Shown here piece by piece: positions 40,474 through 49,546 of a stretch of DNA of 64,000 bases; positions within the stretch are counted from its first letter, which is position 1; each line of letters opens with the position of its first letter. A program made the position numbers and the translations under genes. This DNA comes from Elusimicrobiota bacterium. Lineage in GTDB: Bacteria > Elusimicrobiota > Elusimicrobia > FEN-1173. The notes below the pieces were generated by a model. The model had not been told where the DNA came from. It searched no databases and saw only the letters and a program-made list of their open reading frames with translations. The stretch covers positions 1,550,001 to 1,614,000 of the forward strand of contig JADJJR010000001.1 in the NCBI GenBank assembly GCA_016706425.1. The letters run 5' to 3'.

Positions 40474-40773
40474 TCAGTTCTCCTTCGGGGCCGGGGCGGC
40501 CCCGTCGTCGCTCACGAAACGGAATTCGATTTCGTCCGGCGCCACAAAACCGAATTCACGGCGCGCCGCCATCTCAATGAAAGCGGCGTCGTTCTCGGCG
40601 CGGTCCCGCCGCGCTTCCAGCTCAGCCACGCGGCGACGCGCGTCGGTCAGGCGGAGGGACAACCGGTCCAATTCCCGCTGCCGGGTCCAAAAGTTCCGCA
40701 CGGCGCCCCCGGAGACGGCGATGGCCAACAGGGCGAAGCCCGCGGCCCACCACACCGTTCGCCGGCGCCGCAC
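40474..40773 (-). CDS. ftsB: FtsB/DivIC-type septum formation protein
   Basis: 99 aa: short basic cytoplasmic tail, one membrane helix (about 8-25, WWAAGFALLAIAVSGGAV), a coiled coil (about 30-66, LDRLSLRLTDARRRVAELEAR), then the conserved REFGFVAPDEIEF turn. FtsB/DivIC bridges FtsL and FtsQ in the divisome and activates septal wall synthesis. The eno-ftsB order is widely conserved. GTG start, 6 bp after eno. Confidence 0.85.
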   Translation of the reverse strand: MRRRRTVWWAAGFALLAIAVSGGAVRNFWTRQRELDRLSLRLTDARRRVAELEARRDRAENDAAFIEMAARREFGFVAPDEIEFRFVSDDGAAPAPKEN

Positions 40774-40779
40774 CGGGTT

Positions 40780-42126
40780 TTACCCCCGCTTGAAGGCGGC
40801 GACGCCCGAAAAGGAGGCGGCCGCGCCGAGGGATTCCTCAAGGCGGAGCAATTGGTTGTACTTCGCGATGCGCTCCGAACGCGAAGCCGATCCCGTCTTG
40901 ATCTGTCCGGCGTTCAGCGCCACGGCCAAATCGGCGATGAAGGCGTCTTCCGTTTCGCCGGAGCGGTGCGAGATGATCACGCCGTAGCCGGCCTTTTGGG
41001 CCATTTGCACGGCGTCCACGGTCTCGGACAGGCTGCCGATCTGGTTGACTTTGACGAGGATGGCGTTGGCCACGCCCCGCTGGATGCCGTCGGACAACCG
41101 CTTCGTGTTCGTCACGAACAAATCGTCGCCCACCAACTGGACTTTGCCGCCGATCTTTTCGGTCAGGCGCTTCCAGCCGGACCAATCGTCCTCCGCCAGG
41201 CCGTCCTCGATGGAGACGATGGGGTACTTGTCCACCCACTCTTTGTAGAAGGCGATCATTTCGTCGGCGGAGCGGTCGCGGATGGCCACTTCCCCCTCCA
41301 ACCGGTACTGGTCGTTGGCGAAGAATTCGTTCGAGGCGCAGTCCAGGGCGAGGAAAATGTCCTTGCCGGGCTTGTAACCGGCGTTCTGGATGGCCTGCAG
41401 GATCACCTGGATGGCCTCCTCGTTCGATTTCAAGTTCGGCGCGAACCCGCCCTCGTCGCCGACGCCCGTGTTGTATTTATTGTCCTTGAGAACCTTTTTC
41501 AGGGCGTGAAACACCTCCGCGCCGGCGCGCAGGGCCTCCCGGAACGATCCGCCCGCCACGGGCATGATCATAAACTCCTGCATATCCACGTTGTTGTCGG
41601 CGTGGGCCCCGCCGTTCAAAATGTTCATGAGGGGCACGGGGAAAACGTACTCTTTCGACTTGATGCCGAACGTCCGCCGGAGGTGCGTGTGGAGCGGGAC
41701 CCGCGCCGCGACCGCGGCCGCCCGCGCCACCGCCATGGAAACGCCCAAAATCGAGTTGGCGCCGAGCTTGGATTTGGTCTCGGTGCCGTCGGCCGCCAAC
41801 ATCACGCCGTCGAGGGCGCGTTGGTCCGCCGCGGCTTTTCCCTTGAGCGCCGGGGCCAACACCGTGTTCACGTTCGCGACGGCTTTGCGCACGCCGCGCC
41901 CCAGATAACGGTTTTTGTCCCCGTCGCGTAATTCCAGCGCCTCGTGGGCGCCGGTCGAGGCCCCCGAGGGGACCGCCGCCCGGCCGGTCGAGCCGTCCGT
42001 CAGGACCACATCGACTTCCACCGTCGGGTTTCCCCGGGAATCCAAAATTTCACGGGCGAACACGCCCTTCACGCGCGCGCCGGCGGACGCCGCGGTTTTC
42101 TTGCTGACGGTTTTCTTTTTGGCCAT
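40780..42126 (-). CDS. eno: Enolase
   Basis: 448 aa from ATG 42126, supported by GAGGAG upstream; earlier in-frame codons are ignored. REILDSRGNPTVEVDV near the N-terminus, the Mg ligands around LDCASNEF and SIEDGLAEDDW, KVNQIGSLSET with the catalytic Lys, and SHRSGETED near the C-terminus. It converts 2-phosphoglycerate to PEP. A Lys/Ala-rich N-terminal extension (KKKTVSKKTAASAGA, about 20 residues) precedes the core and is not usual; it might aid surface or RNA binding but this is unproven. Confidence 0.97.
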   Translation of the reverse strand: MAKKKTVSKKTAASAGARVKGVFAREILDSRGNPTVEVDVVLTDGSTGRAAVPSGASTGAHEALELRDGDKNRYLGRGVRKAVANVNTVLAPALKGKAAADQRALDGVMLAADGTETKSKLGANSILGVSMAVARAAAVAARVPLHTHLRRTFGIKSKEYVFPVPLMNILNGGAHADNNVDMQEFMIMPVAGGSFREALRAGAEVFHALKKVLKDNKYNTGVGDEGGFAPNLKSNEEAIQVILQAIQNAGYKPGKDIFLALDCASNEFFANDQYRLEGEVAIRDRSADEMIAFYKEWVDKYPIVSIEDGLAEDDWSGWKRLTEKIGGKVQLVGDDLFVTNTKRLSDGIQRGVANAILVKVNQIGSLSETVDAVQMAQKAGYGVIISHRSGETEDAFIADLAVALNAGQIKTGSASRSERIAKYNQLLRLEESLGAAASFSGVAAFKRG

Positions 42127-42153
42127 CGGGGATCTCCTCAAGAAGAATGAAAT

Positions 42154-43614
42154 TTATTTCGCGGCGCTCACGCCGGCCAACACCCGGCCGGCTTTTTCCA
42201 GCGCCTTAAGCTTGGCGGTGTCCTGGGTTTCCAGGTAGACCCGCACCACGGGTTCCGTGCCGGACAGGCGCACGCCGATCCAACTGCCGTCCGTCAGGAT
42301 GAATTTGTGGCCGTCCGTTTCGACGATGCGGCGCACGGGGAATTCGCCCAGGCGGGTCGGCGGGTTGTGCGCCAGCTTTTTGCGCAGGTCGTTCATTTTT
42401 TCCGCGGTCAGGTGGAAATTCAAGCGTTCCGTGTGGAAGGTCCCGACCTCTTTGGCCAACAGTTCGATGGATTTCCGCAGCGGGCGTTTGGTGATGGCGA
42501 CGATTTCCGCCGCGAGCAGACAGCCCAAAACGCCGTCCTTTTCGGGCACGTGGCCCCGGATGGAGAGACCGCCCGACTCCTCGCCGCCGAGGACGAAATG
42601 CCCCCCCCGCGAGGGATAGACGCTGTTTTCGTGGGCCATGACATCGCCGATAAATTTGAAGCCCACGGGCGTCTCCTGAACGGTCAGCCCGTGTTTCTTG
42701 GCCACCGCGTCGAGGAAATGGGACGTCATGACGCTGCGCGCCACCACGCCTTTCCAACCGCGCGTCTTGACCATGTGGTCAAGCAGGAGCGGCAAAAACT
42801 CGTTGGGTTGAATCATCGTGCCGTCCGCGTCGACGATACCGAAACGGTCGGCGTCGCCGTCCGTGGCGAGGCCGAGGGGGGCTTTTTCTTTCGCCATCAC
42901 GGCTCTGAGTTCCGCCAGGATCTCCGGTTCGGGGGAGGGGCTGTGTCCGCCGAACAACACGTCGCGGTTCATGTGCAACCCCACCACCTGCACGCCCGAT
43001 TCTTTCAAGAAGGCGTCGAGGTAGCCGCGGCCCGCGCCCCAGAGACCGTCCACCGCCACTTTCAGTTTCCCCTTTTTGAGGATCGAGCGGTCGATCAGGC
43101 TTTCCAATTGTTTGAAGTAGGCCGGCTGCGGGTCGTGGGGCACGATCAGTCGCTTTTTGATGCCGACCGCCTCCCGGCCGGTTTTGGGATGGGCCTCCCC
43201 CGACAAATAGGGCTCGCAGCCCGCCTCGATACGCTGGGTGATCTGGGGGAGCGCCGGACCGCCCCAGGCCGAGTTGAATTTGAGACCGTTGTAAGTCGGG
43301 GGGTTGTGGCTCGCGGTGATTATGATCCCGCCCGCGGCTTTTTTGTGAAGCACTTCAAAGGCCACCACGGGGGTGGGCGTGTCGCGGACGCACAACAAGC
43401 TCTCCATGCCGTTGGCCGCCAGGACCCCGGCCGCGGTCTTCGCGAAATCCTCGGACAAAAACCGGGTGTCGTAGCCGATCACGACGGGCTTGTTGTGGAG
43501 CCGCTCCTCCTTCAAATAGTCGGCGATCGCCTGGACGGCGATGCGGACCCGAGGGAACGTGAACTCGTCGGCGAGGATGGCCCGCCAACCGGAAGTGCCG
43601 AATTTTATGGCCAT
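42154..43614 (-). CDS. Phosphoglucomutase/phosphomannomutase family enzyme
   Basis: 486 aa from ATG 43614. FGTSGWRAI at the N-terminus, the phosphoserine loop ITASHNPPTYNG (about 95-106), the metal loop DGDADRFG (about 228), the sugar loop GGEESGGLSI, and a C-terminal phosphate-binding domain RLSGTEPVVRVY. It interconverts hexose 1- and 6-phosphates and here could feed glgA, galT and rfbA. Family members cannot be separated into PGM, PMM or glucosamine forms by eye. The open frame starts 51 bp earlier but lacks support. Confidence 0.92.
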   Translation of the reverse strand: MAIKFGTSGWRAILADEFTFPRVRIAVQAIADYLKEERLHNKPVVIGYDTRFLSEDFAKTAAGVLAANGMESLLCVRDTPTPVVAFEVLHKKAAGGIIITASHNPPTYNGLKFNSAWGGPALPQITQRIEAGCEPYLSGEAHPKTGREAVGIKKRLIVPHDPQPAYFKQLESLIDRSILKKGKLKVAVDGLWGAGRGYLDAFLKESGVQVVGLHMNRDVLFGGHSPSPEPEILAELRAVMAKEKAPLGLATDGDADRFGIVDADGTMIQPNEFLPLLLDHMVKTRGWKGVVARSVMTSHFLDAVAKKHGLTVQETPVGFKFIGDVMAHENSVYPSRGGHFVLGGEESGGLSIRGHVPEKDGVLGCLLAAEIVAITKRPLRKSIELLAKEVGTFHTERLNFHLTAEKMNDLRKKLAHNPPTRLGEFPVRRIVETDGHKFILTDGSWIGVRLSGTEPVVRVYLETQDTAKLKALEKAGRVLAGVSAAK

Positions 43615-43693
43615 GGAATGGACGCTTTCTTGACGATAAATGAACGCGGGGGCATGGTAGCACACGGCCCCCCGCCTGTCAATTTGTAACGGT

Positions 43694-44545
43694 CTAAGGA
43701 ATGTGTCGACGGAGCCGGCGGATCAGGGCGAGCTCCCAACGCAGGCGCCAGGGCAACGCCCGCTCTTTTTGGCGCAGGCGCGCCACGACGGCCGCGTCCG
43801 GCGCGGCCCGCGGCGGCGTCGACAAAAAATAAAAAAAATCCACGAAGGCGCTCGCCACGGCCTCAAAGGGCCGATGGATTTCCTCCCGCGCCAGGGAAAC
43901 CACCGTCGAAATCGGGAAGGCCGCGTCCAGGGAAAGCGCGTAATCGCGCAGGGTGAGGGGGGGGGCCCAGCGGGCGAGGTCCTGGACGAGGAGGCGCCGG
44001 GTCACGGCGGATTTGAGAAGGCCGAAATCGAAGAAATACACCCCCCCCTCCGGCGCAAGGAGGTCGTTGATCCGACAGAAAACGCGCCGCAGGTCCGCCT
44101 CGGAGGCGGCGTGGTGGAGGGCCTGGGTCGACAGCACCAACCCCACGCTGCCCGCGCGCAAACCCGGCATCTCCCGCGGGTCTTCCTCCACCGTGTGCAC
44201 GTTTTTGAGGTGGAGTTCCCGCGCTTTTTTCTTGATTTGATCCAGAAGGGGCGCCGACCGATCCACCGCCAGAAACCGGGCGGAGGGATACAGGCGCGCC
44301 AATTCCCACAACAGGGGGCCGGGGCCGCACCCGAGGTCCACCACCGTGTCGTTCGGGCGGATCAAGGCGCTCAGCCGCTCCAGATGGTGTTGGGTCATGG
44401 CCGAAGTGGAGCCGCCCCATTCGTACCCCTTGAGGTAGGCCGCCACCTGGGCCTCGCCGTCCATGGTTTCCCGGGGTTCGGGCACCCGCAGGGGCCGGGC
44501 GGTGGTCCGCTTTTCCGACCACAAGACGGGCAGGAGGGGGATCAC
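43694..44545 (-). CDS. SAM-dependent methyltransferase (class I)
   Basis: 283 aa or, from an internal ATG at 44464, 256 aa. VVDLGCGPGPLLWELARL (about 68-85) is motif I for SAM binding; LAVDRSAPLL is motif II and VGLVLSTQALHH motif III/IV. Substrate is unknown; the general shape is like UbiE/Methyltransf_11. It sits between dusB and pgm with 43- and 79-bp gaps and may be separately regulated. No signal peptide. Confidence 0.8.
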   Translation of the reverse strand: MIPLLPVLWSEKRTTARPLRVPEPRETMDGEAQVAAYLKGYEWGGSTSAMTQHHLERLSALIRPNDTVVDLGCGPGPLLWELARLYPSARFLAVDRSAPLLDQIKKKARELHLKNVHTVEEDPREMPGLRAGSVGLVLSTQALHHAASEADLRRVFCRINDLLAPEGGVYFFDFGLLKSAVTRRLLVQDLARWAPPLTLRDYALSLDAAFPISTVVSLAREEIHRPFEAVASAFVDFFYFLSTPPRAAPDAAVVARLRQKERALPWRLRWELALIRRLRRHIP

Positions 44546-44588
44546 GGGCGGGAACGGGCGGGAGTGGCCGCCACGCGCATGGGAGCGC

Positions 44589-45617
44589 TCATAAGGTTCC
44601 CATCGTATCTTTCCCCTCTACGGAAGGCAAGAACGACCCGCCCCGGGCCTCGAACGAGGCTAGGAACTCCAAAAACTCCGCGTGCCGCTCGATGCGGTTG
44701 GCCGCGCCGCGAAAGGCCGCCGCGTGAGGCAGGCCGTGCACGTAGGACGGTAAATATTTCCTCAACCGCCGAAGGCCCAACGATTCCCCGTAGTATTCCA
44801 CGATCAGGCGCGCGTGCTCGCGCAAAAGGTCGAACCGCTCCCGCAAGGAGAGCGGCGCGGCGTGGCCCGCCGCGGCGCTCAAGAGCTCGCGGAAAAAAAA
44901 GGGATTGCCCACCGCGGCCTGTCCCACCAGAACCCCGGCGCACCCCGCGTCCAACATGCGGCGCGCGTCTTCAATGGAACGCACCCCCCCGTTGCCGAAC
45001 ACGGGGAGGCGCACCGCGCGGGTCACCGCGGCCAGTGCCTCCAAGTCCGGCGCGCCGGCGTGGCGCTCCTCGCGGGATCGCGCGTGGACGGCGACCGCCG
45101 CGGCGCCCGCTTCCTCCGCGATCCGGGCGAACCGGGGCGCGTGGTTTTCCCCCCGGGCGAACCCCAGGCGCATTTTGACCGTGACGGGCACGCGCACCGC
45201 CCGCGCCATGGCCGCCACGCAGCGCGCGAACAGCGACTCGTCGCGCATCAGGCTCACCCCGCCGCCGGATTTTGTGATTTTGGGCACGGGGCAACCGCAA
45301 TTGAGATCGACGATGTCCGCCCCCGCCGCCTCCGCGGCCCGCGCCGCCGCGGCCAAGCGATCGGGGTCGTTGCCGAAGATTTGCAGGCTGACGGGGTGTT
45401 CGTCCGGGTAGGTTTGCAGCATGCGACGGGACCGCTCGTCGTCGAAATGGAGGGCGTTGGCGGAGACCATCTCCGCGCAGACGAGCGCGGCGCCCCCCCG
45501 CCGGCACAACCGCCGGTAAGGGGGGTCGCCGATGCCCGCCATGGGCGACAGCACGAAGGGATTGTCCAACCGGACCGGCCCAATGGCCGGGGTGGGCAGG
45601 GGAGCGGTCAGCGCCAA
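44589..45617 (-). CDS. dusB: tRNA-dihydrouridine synthase
   Basis: 342 aa. FVLSPMAGIGDPPYRRLCR at the N-terminus binds FMN; NCGCPVPKITKSGGG (about 96-110) contains the catalytic Cys; VKMRLGF and VFGNGGVRS complete the TIM barrel, followed by the C-terminal helical tRNA-binding domain. It reduces uridines in the tRNA D loop. The open frame extends upstream inside tsaD in another phase; TTG 45617, overlapping the tsaD stop by 10 bp, is my start. DusB is the most common single Dus in such genomes, but DusA/C cannot be excluded. Confidence 0.92.
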   Translation of the reverse strand: MALTAPLPTPAIGPVRLDNPFVLSPMAGIGDPPYRRLCRRGGAALVCAEMVSANALHFDDERSRRMLQTYPDEHPVSLQIFGNDPDRLAAAARAAEAAGADIVDLNCGCPVPKITKSGGGVSLMRDESLFARCVAAMARAVRVPVTVKMRLGFARGENHAPRFARIAEEAGAAAVAVHARSREERHAGAPDLEALAAVTRAVRLPVFGNGGVRSIEDARRMLDAGCAGVLVGQAAVGNPFFFRELLSAAAGHAAPLSLRERFDLLREHARLIVEYYGESLGLRRLRKYLPSYVHGLPHAAAFRGAANRIERHAEFLEFLASFEARGGSFLPSVEGKDTMGTL

Positions 45618-46657
45618 TTCGCGACCGCGAGCGTGGAATTCACGATCAACGGTTCGGCGTCGAATTTCTTTTTCGTCTGGTGAAGGTATTTGTAATACCC
45701 CGCCACGGCGATCATCACGCCGTTGTCGGTGCACAGGAGCGGTGAGGCCATGTGGATCTTGTGGGTTTTGTGTTGCGCGGTGAACGCCGCGCGCAGGGCG
45801 CTGTTGGCGGCCACCCCCCCGCAGACGGCGATGTGTTTCAACCCGACCTTGTCGGCGGCGGCGAGCGTCTTTTTGACCAACACTTCGACGACCGCGGCCT
45901 GGAAGCTCGCGCACACATCGGCCATTTTCTTCTTGGACGCCATCACTTCCGGGTTGTCGCGCAGATAATATACGACCGCGGTTTTCAACCCCGAGAAAGA
46001 GAAATCGAACCCCCCGTCCATGAGCGCCCGCGGAAACGCGATCGCCCGCGAACTGCCTTTGTGGGCCATGCGGTCGATCACGGGCCCGCCGGGGTAACCC
46101 AAACCCATCAGCTTCGACACCTTGTCGAAGGCTTCGCCCGCCGCGTCGTCGCGCGTGCGCCCGAGAATATGGTACCGGCCGTAGTCTTGGACGTGGATCA
46201 ATTCCGTGTGGCCGCCCGAAACGACCAACGCCAGATAGGGCGGCTCCAAGTCCGGATGCCCCGGCAGGATGGAGAGCAGGTGCCCCTCCAAATGGTTCAC
46301 GCCGATGAGCGGCTTTTGATAAACCCAAGCGAGCATTTCGGCGACCACTTTACCAACCAGCAAGGAGCCCATGAGCCCCGGGCCGACGGTGGCGGCGATC
46401 ACATCCACCGGCAACGTTTTGGGGAAGGGAGGCAAACCCCGCCCCGTTTGCCCCTTCAGGGCGGCCTCGATGACGGCTTGCGCGTTCTCCACGTGGGCGC
46501 GGCTCGCCAACTCCGGGACCACCCCGCCGTAGGGTTGGTGCACGGGCACCTGGCTCGTCACCACGTTCGATAAAATGTGCCGGCCGTTTTCGACCACCGC
46601 CGCGGCCGTTTCATCGCACGACGTTTCCACTCCCAACACGCGCAACACTTTGGACAT
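45608..46657 (-). CDS. tsaD: tRNA N6-adenosine threonylcarbamoyltransferase
   Basis: 349 aa. LGVETSCDETAAAVV at the N-terminus, PELASRAHVEN, the iron-binding GVNHLEGHLLS (HxxxH, about 110-120) and AVCGGVAANSALR are all diagnostic of TsaD/Kae1. With TsaB and TsaE it transfers threonylcarbamoyl to A37 of ANN-decoding tRNAs (t6A). GGGAGG 7 bases upstream of the ATG. tsaB and tsaE are not in the window. Confidence 0.97.
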   Translation of the reverse strand: MSKVLRVLGVETSCDETAAAVVENGRHILSNVVTSQVPVHQPYGGVVPELASRAHVENAQAVIEAALKGQTGRGLPPFPKTLPVDVIAATVGPGLMGSLLVGKVVAEMLAWVYQKPLIGVNHLEGHLLSILPGHPDLEPPYLALVVSGGHTELIHVQDYGRYHILGRTRDDAAGEAFDKVSKLMGLGYPGGPVIDRMAHKGSSRAIAFPRALMDGGFDFSFSGLKTAVVYYLRDNPEVMASKKKMADVCASFQAAVVEVLVKKTLAAADKVGLKHIAVCGGVAANSALRAAFTAQHKTHKIHMASPLLCTDNGVMIAVAGYYKYLHQTKKKFDAEPLIVNSTLAVANWR

Positions 46658-46672
46658 CGTCCCTCCCGGAAA

Positions 46673-47158
46673 TTACGACAAAATAAAAATCAGACGCTGA
46701 TAGATCCGTGCCCCTTCGCCCAGTTCCAAGAGCCACCGGCCCGCTGTCGGGGCGTCGTTCAAAACGACCAAGCGTTCGTGGTGGAGGCGGGGAGCCAGTC
46801 GCGCCAAAAATCGCCCCGACGAAAAACCCCGCCGCGCGCGGATCTCCAGGGTGCTTTCCACCCAAACGGAATCCCCCTCCCGCCGCTCGGCGTTGTAGGC
46901 TTTGAGAACGTCCGCGTCGCCCACGCCGGCGTCGGACAGGAACGCCCGCACCCACCCTTGGGTCGCCGCCGCGCGCGCCCCCCAGTCCCGCTCGGGCGCC
47001 CCCGGCACGGTGGGGGCGGTCGCCCCCGGGACGGCGCGCTTCAGCGAAGGTGCCCAGCGCGCCCGGGACACCCACAGGGCGATCCCCCCCGCGCACAAGG
47101 CGGCGATGAGGAACAAATCCAAAAGGATTCCGCCCCGGGAGGCGCGCGGCGCCTTCAT
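46673..47158 (-). CDS. Membrane-anchored protein of unknown function
   Basis: 161 aa. One N-terminal membrane helix (about 11-29, LLDLFLIAALCAGGIALWV), an Ala/Pro-rich spacer, then a periplasmic domain of about 95 residues: TQGWVRAFLSDAGVGDAD, VWVESTLEIRARRGFS, RLAPRLHHERLVVLND, RWLLELGEGARIYQRLIFIL. Not recognised. The ATG overlaps the ctpA stop (ATGA), so it is produced with the envC-ctpA cell-wall genes. At this position many bacteria carry a divergent polysaccharide deacetylase (YibQ), but this protein is too short for that enzyme; it may retain only an N-terminal part. Confidence 0.65.
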   Translation of the reverse strand: MKAPRASRGGILLDLFLIAALCAGGIALWVSRARWAPSLKRAVPGATAPTVPGAPERDWGARAAATQGWVRAFLSDAGVGDADVLKAYNAERREGDSVWVESTLEIRARRGFSSGRFLARLAPRLHHERLVVLNDAPTAGRWLLELGEGARIYQRLIFILS

Positions 47159-48411
47159 TTCCCCGCGTGGAAAACCGCTTCGGCCTTCAGGATTTGCACC
47201 GCGCGCTCCAAAACCTCGTCCTTGACGCGGTCTTCGTCCTTCACGACGGAGCGGGGCGCTTTGTCCTTGGAATAAATCTCGTCGGCCTGGGCGTACAATT
47301 TGGCCTCGGTTTCCTTGCTCACGGCGATGACGATGTCGGGCGTGACGCCGCCGGCTTTGGTTTTCTCGTCCCGGTGGATGGAACGCCCGGCGGGCGTGTA
47401 GTACTTGGCCACGGTCAAACGCAGAGCCGAGCCGTCCTCCAGGGGGATGACGGATTGCACGCTGCCTTTGCCGAAAGTCTCGGAGCCGATGATCACCCCG
47501 CGCCGATGGTCCTGCACGGCCCCCGTCACGATTTCCGAGGCGGAGGCGGATCCGCCGTTCACCAAGACGGCCAGGGGCACGTCCCCGAACGGCGCCCGGC
47601 TGTCGGCCAGGAAATCCTGCCGGGGCTGGACGCGGCCCTGCGTGTAAACGATCAACTTCCCATCGGCCAGAAACAACTTGGACACGTCCACCGCCGACGA
47701 CAAAAGACCGCCGGGGTTGTTGCGAAGATCCAGCACCAAGGAGCGCATGCCCTTCGCCTTCAACTCCTTGAGCGCTTTGCCCAAGTCCGCGGCGCTCGTC
47801 TCAATGAACTCGCTGAGACGGATGTAACCGATGGCCGGTTCCACCAAAACCGATCGAACGCTTTGAATTTTGATGATCTCCCGGGTGATGGTGAACACGC
47901 GGGGTTCCTTGTCGCCCTCGCGGGCGATGTGCACCGTCACTTTCGTGCCGGGTTTTCCGCGCAGCAGGTTGACGGCGTCCTCCACCCCCATCCCCTGGGT
48001 GGAGGTGTTTTCGATTTGAATGATTTTGTCCCCCGGCAACACCCCGAGGCGGTAGGCGGGGGTGTCGGGCATGGGGGTGATCACCGTGAGCCAGTTGTCG
48101 CGCACGGCGATGCGGATGCCGAGACCGCCGAACTGGCCCTGGGTCTCGGTGCGCATTTCTTTCAGCGCCGCGGGCTCCATGAACTGGCTGAAGGGATCCA
48201 ACACGCGGGCCATGCCCGCCGCGGCCCCGTAGACCACCGTCTTCTGCTCGACGTCGTCGACGTATTGCTCCCGAATCGTTTGAAGAATGTCCACCAACAA
48301 AGCGATTTGACGAAACCCGTCCTCCACGGCGGAGCGCGCCGGGGCGATCCACGCCCCCGCGACGATCCCCGCCGCCAAAACCAACCCGCTCCACTTTTTA
48401 TTTCGGCTCAT
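47155..48411 (-). CDS. ctpA: C-terminal processing peptidase, S41 family
   Basis: 418 aa. Signal sequence (about 9-28), then a PDZ domain (GGLGIRIAVRDNWLTVI through PGDKIIQIE) and the S41 protease core with Ser in NGGSASASEI and Lys in ETFGKGSVQ. It is a periplasmic carboxyl-terminal processing protease; in Gram-negatives homologues trim wall hydrolases. envC lies 10 bp upstream and this order is common, supporting a role in controlling wall hydrolysis. Confidence 0.95.
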   Translation of the reverse strand: MSRNKKWSGLVLAAGIVAGAWIAPARSAVEDGFRQIALLVDILQTIREQYVDDVEQKTVVYGAAAGMARVLDPFSQFMEPAALKEMRTETQGQFGGLGIRIAVRDNWLTVITPMPDTPAYRLGVLPGDKIIQIENTSTQGMGVEDAVNLLRGKPGTKVTVHIAREGDKEPRVFTITREIIKIQSVRSVLVEPAIGYIRLSEFIETSAADLGKALKELKAKGMRSLVLDLRNNPGGLLSSAVDVSKLFLADGKLIVYTQGRVQPRQDFLADSRAPFGDVPLAVLVNGGSASASEIVTGAVQDHRRGVIIGSETFGKGSVQSVIPLEDGSALRLTVAKYYTPAGRSIHRDEKTKAGGVTPDIVIAVSKETEAKLYAQADEIYSKDKAPRSVVKDEDRVKDEVLERAVQILKAEAVFHAGK

Positions 48412-48421
48412 GTTCCGCTCC

Positions 48422-49546
48422 TCATCTCACCCAACGTTCCGGGTCCACGGGATCGCCGTCCACCCGCATTTCAAAATACACCACGGGGCGCCCCGCGTCG
48501 TCGCGCCCCGCGCGCCCGACGGCCTGCCCCTCGGCCACTTTTTGGCCCGCCGCCACCGTCAACTCGCCCAGGTTCGCGTAGATCGTGTGCAACCCATCGG
48601 CGTGGCTGACCAGCGCCATCAAACCGTAATTCATGAACGGACCCGCGAAGAGCACCTCGCCGGGCTCGACGGCGACCACGGCGCTCGTCGCGGCGGGGCG
48701 CAACCGCACGCCGTTGGAAATCACGAAGGTGTCCAATTCAGGGTGGTGCGTCCGCCCAAAACTCTCGACCACCGGCCCCGCCACCGGCCATCCCACGCGA
48801 CCCCGCCAGCGGTCCGCGGCGGCCGCGCTCTTGGGACGCGCCGTCGCGCGGTCCCGGCGCTCCTTCTCCAGCAAATCGTGAATCATGCGCTCAAAGCGCT
48901 GGGCCGAGGCGCGCAAATCGTCGATCTGCCGCGCGAGCAGCGCGCGGCGACCCTCCTCGGTCCGCGCCATACTCCGCATTTGGTCGCGCGCGGATTCAAT
49001 GCGGCGCTCATCGCGGGTCTTGGTCACGCGCAGGTTGCGCAATTCCTCTTCGATCCCCAACAGTTGGTCCCGGATCGCCACCACGCCGGCGTGGTTCTCG
49101 ACGGCGAAGGCCAAACCCGTGACGCGGTCGCTCAGGACCGCGGCCTCGTACACCCACACCGGGAACAAGCCTTCGGCGCCCACCGTCCGCGCGCGATAAT
49201 GCGCCGCGAGGAGCCCGGACAGCTTGTCCTCCCACGTCCCCAAACTGCGGCGCGAGGCCCGCATGCGTTCCTCCGTCGCGGCGCGCTTGCGTTCCGTTTC
49301 CAGCAGTTGGCCTTCGGTCGACTCGAGCGCGCGGCGCGCGCCGTCCAATTCGCGTCCGATGCGGTCGGCCTCATCCCGCAATGTGCGGGCCCGCCGGTCC
49401 GCCTGGTCTTTTTCACGGCCTTTTCGCTCCAGTTCCGATTGCACGCGCCGCAAACGTTCGCGTTGCTCCTCGACCGTCTCGGCGGCGCGTCCGGGGCCGG
49501 TCCACATCATCAAGGCCACCAAGGCCCACGCCCAGCGGTGGATCAA
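48422..49546 (-). CDS. envC: EnvC-like murein hydrolase activator
   Basis: 374 aa. Signal peptide (1-22), long coiled coil (about 23-120 and 160-230), and a C-terminal LytM/M23 domain (about 255-374). The catalytic zinc ligands are degenerate: FGRTHHPELDTFVISNGV lacks the usual HxxxD pattern, and VSHADGLHTIYANL has Asn where active enzymes have His. It should therefore activate an amidase rather than cut wall itself, as E. coli EnvC does under FtsEX control. ftsX is directly upstream with a 4-bp overlap. Confidence 0.9.
   Translation of the reverse strand: MIHRWAWALVALMMWTGPGRAAETVEEQRERLRRVQSELERKGREKDQADRRARTLRDEADRIGRELDGARRALESTEGQLLETERKRAATEERMRASRRSLGTWEDKLSGLLAAHYRARTVGAEGLFPVWVYEAAVLSDRVTGLAFAVENHAGVVAIRDQLLGIEEELRNLRVTKTRDERRIESARDQMRSMARTEEGRRALLARQIDDLRASAQRFERMIHDLLEKERRDRATARPKSAAAADRWRGRVGWPVAGPVVESFGRTHHPELDTFVISNGVRLRPAATSAVVAVEPGEVLFAGPFMNYGLMALVSHADGLHTIYANLGELTVAAGQKVAEGQAVGRAGRDDAGRPVVYFEMRVDGDPVDPERWVR

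Noticed and set aside
45618..46328. Upstream part of a 579-codon dusB frame
   Set aside because: It lies inside tsaD in another phase; the DusB fold begins after 45617.
48422..49546. Active M23 endopeptidase
   Set aside because: The LytM domain lacks the conserved zinc-ligand pattern (YANL instead of YAHL and no HxxxD), which fits an EnvC-type activator.
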